Source: Nocardioides sp. L-11A
GTDB lineage: Bacteria > Actinomycetota > Actinomycetes > Propionibacteriales > Nocardioidaceae
Length of the DNA stretch: 64,000 nt
NCBI GenBank assembly: GCA_029961745.1
Contig: CP124680.1
Location: 3,162,001-3,226,000 of the forward strand
Direction of reading: 5' to 3'
Shown here: positions 63,712-64,000 of the stretch, piece by piece
Numbering within the stretch: the first letter of the stretch is position 1
Layout of the letters: every line of letters starts with the position of its first letter
Notes under the pieces: generated by a model
What the model saw: the letters and a program-made list of their open reading frames with translations, nothing else
Databases searched by the model: none
Told to the model about the DNA's origin: nothing
Position numbers and translations under genes: made by a program

Positions 63712-64000
63712 GTGAGCGAGAGTGCGAGCTACCAGGAGCGCCTGCGGGTCCCGCTGCGGTGGTGGGCCCAGGGCACGATGCTCGTCGCCACCCTCTGGCT
63801 CACGCTCATCGTCGCCCTCATCGGCCACGCCGCGTGGCTGGCCTGGACCGTGACCGGCGTGGTGATGGCCGGCATGGTCGCGGCGCTGCGCGCCTACGGC
63901 AGCGCGCGGATCGCGGTCGCCGACGGGTGGTTCCGGGCCGGACGGGCACAGATCGAGATGGCGCACGTCGGCACGGCCGAGGCGCTCGACACCGAGCGCA
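63712..64000 (+). CDS. DUF3093 membrane protein (partial)
   Basis: Begins at GTG 63712 and runs off the window. Visible part: SESASYQERLRVPLRWWAQG, then two hydrophobic segments (TLWLTLIVALIGHAAWL and the following TVTGVVMAGMVAAL). Matches Rv2698-type DUF3093 proteins by position beside dut. Confidence 0.8.
   Translation, partial: MSESASYQERLRVPLRWWAQGTMLVATLWLTLIVALIGHAAWLAWTVTGVVMAGMVAALRAYGSARIAVADGWFRAGRAQIEMAHVGTAEALDTER

Overview
The window is GC-rich actinobacterial chromosome. Two mce lipid-import loci, a CeoB/CeoC potassium module, aconitase A, the MEP-pathway gene dxs, and short GTGA/ATGA overlaps between genes all fit a Nocardioidaceae-like organism (inference; no 16S or tRNA gene is present).

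Layout. 1-1027: first genes of an mce locus (two YrbE permeases, the outer one cut by the window edge) behind a KstR-type palindrome. 1297-3426: uvrB. 3546-4972: SDR and carboxymuconolactone-decarboxylase-like pair. 5103-15090: complete second mce operon (yrbEA, yrbEB, mceA-F, an Mce-associated protein) followed by a phospholipase-D-type enzyme. 15265-18546: AlkA-like glycosylase, TetR regulator and ATP-dependent DNA ligase. 18234-30295: a 12-kb integrated element inside the ligase gene. 30616-34932: TetR, thiolase, FabG4-type reductase and MaoC hydratase. 35012-42419: TesB, PAC2 protein, amino-acid permease, HExxH lipoprotein, dxs, SMP-30-like protein. 42452-45203: DUF3105 gene and a thiamine-binding-protein gene split by a 1.7-kb insertion carrying a TIR-domain gene. 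45293-53422: aconitase, ABC exporter, DHFR-like reductase, YhgE/Pip protein with a degenerate ATPase. 53493-56784: M20 amidohydrolase, isochorismatase-like hydrolase, TetR, small membrane protein. 56813-64000: RNA methyltransferase, KimA-like K+ transporter, CeoB/CeoC, DUF3159, OB-fold, DUF3710, dut, DUF3093, an order I recognise from Mycobacterium tuberculosis Rv2689c-Rv2698.

Most notable are two insertions that each interrupt a conserved gene and bring a diverged replacement for it. The first (18234-30295) is bounded by the 9-bp repeat CAAGACCTT. It has a large serine integrase at one end, an excisionase-like protein, a replication-initiator candidate with internal palindromic repeats, a terminase small subunit but no other packaging, capsid or tail gene, and an AbiGi-like/PIN-domain pair at the far end. 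That order resembles a phage satellite (PICI-type). Its left end supplies a new 3' end for the ligase gene, while the original 3' end is stranded at the right. The second (43394-45085) is flanked by the 10-bp direct repeat GTGAACATCG and carries a TIR protein plus a complete second copy of the gene it splits.

All positions, starts and hairpins were read by eye. Family assignments come from motif recognition without database searches.
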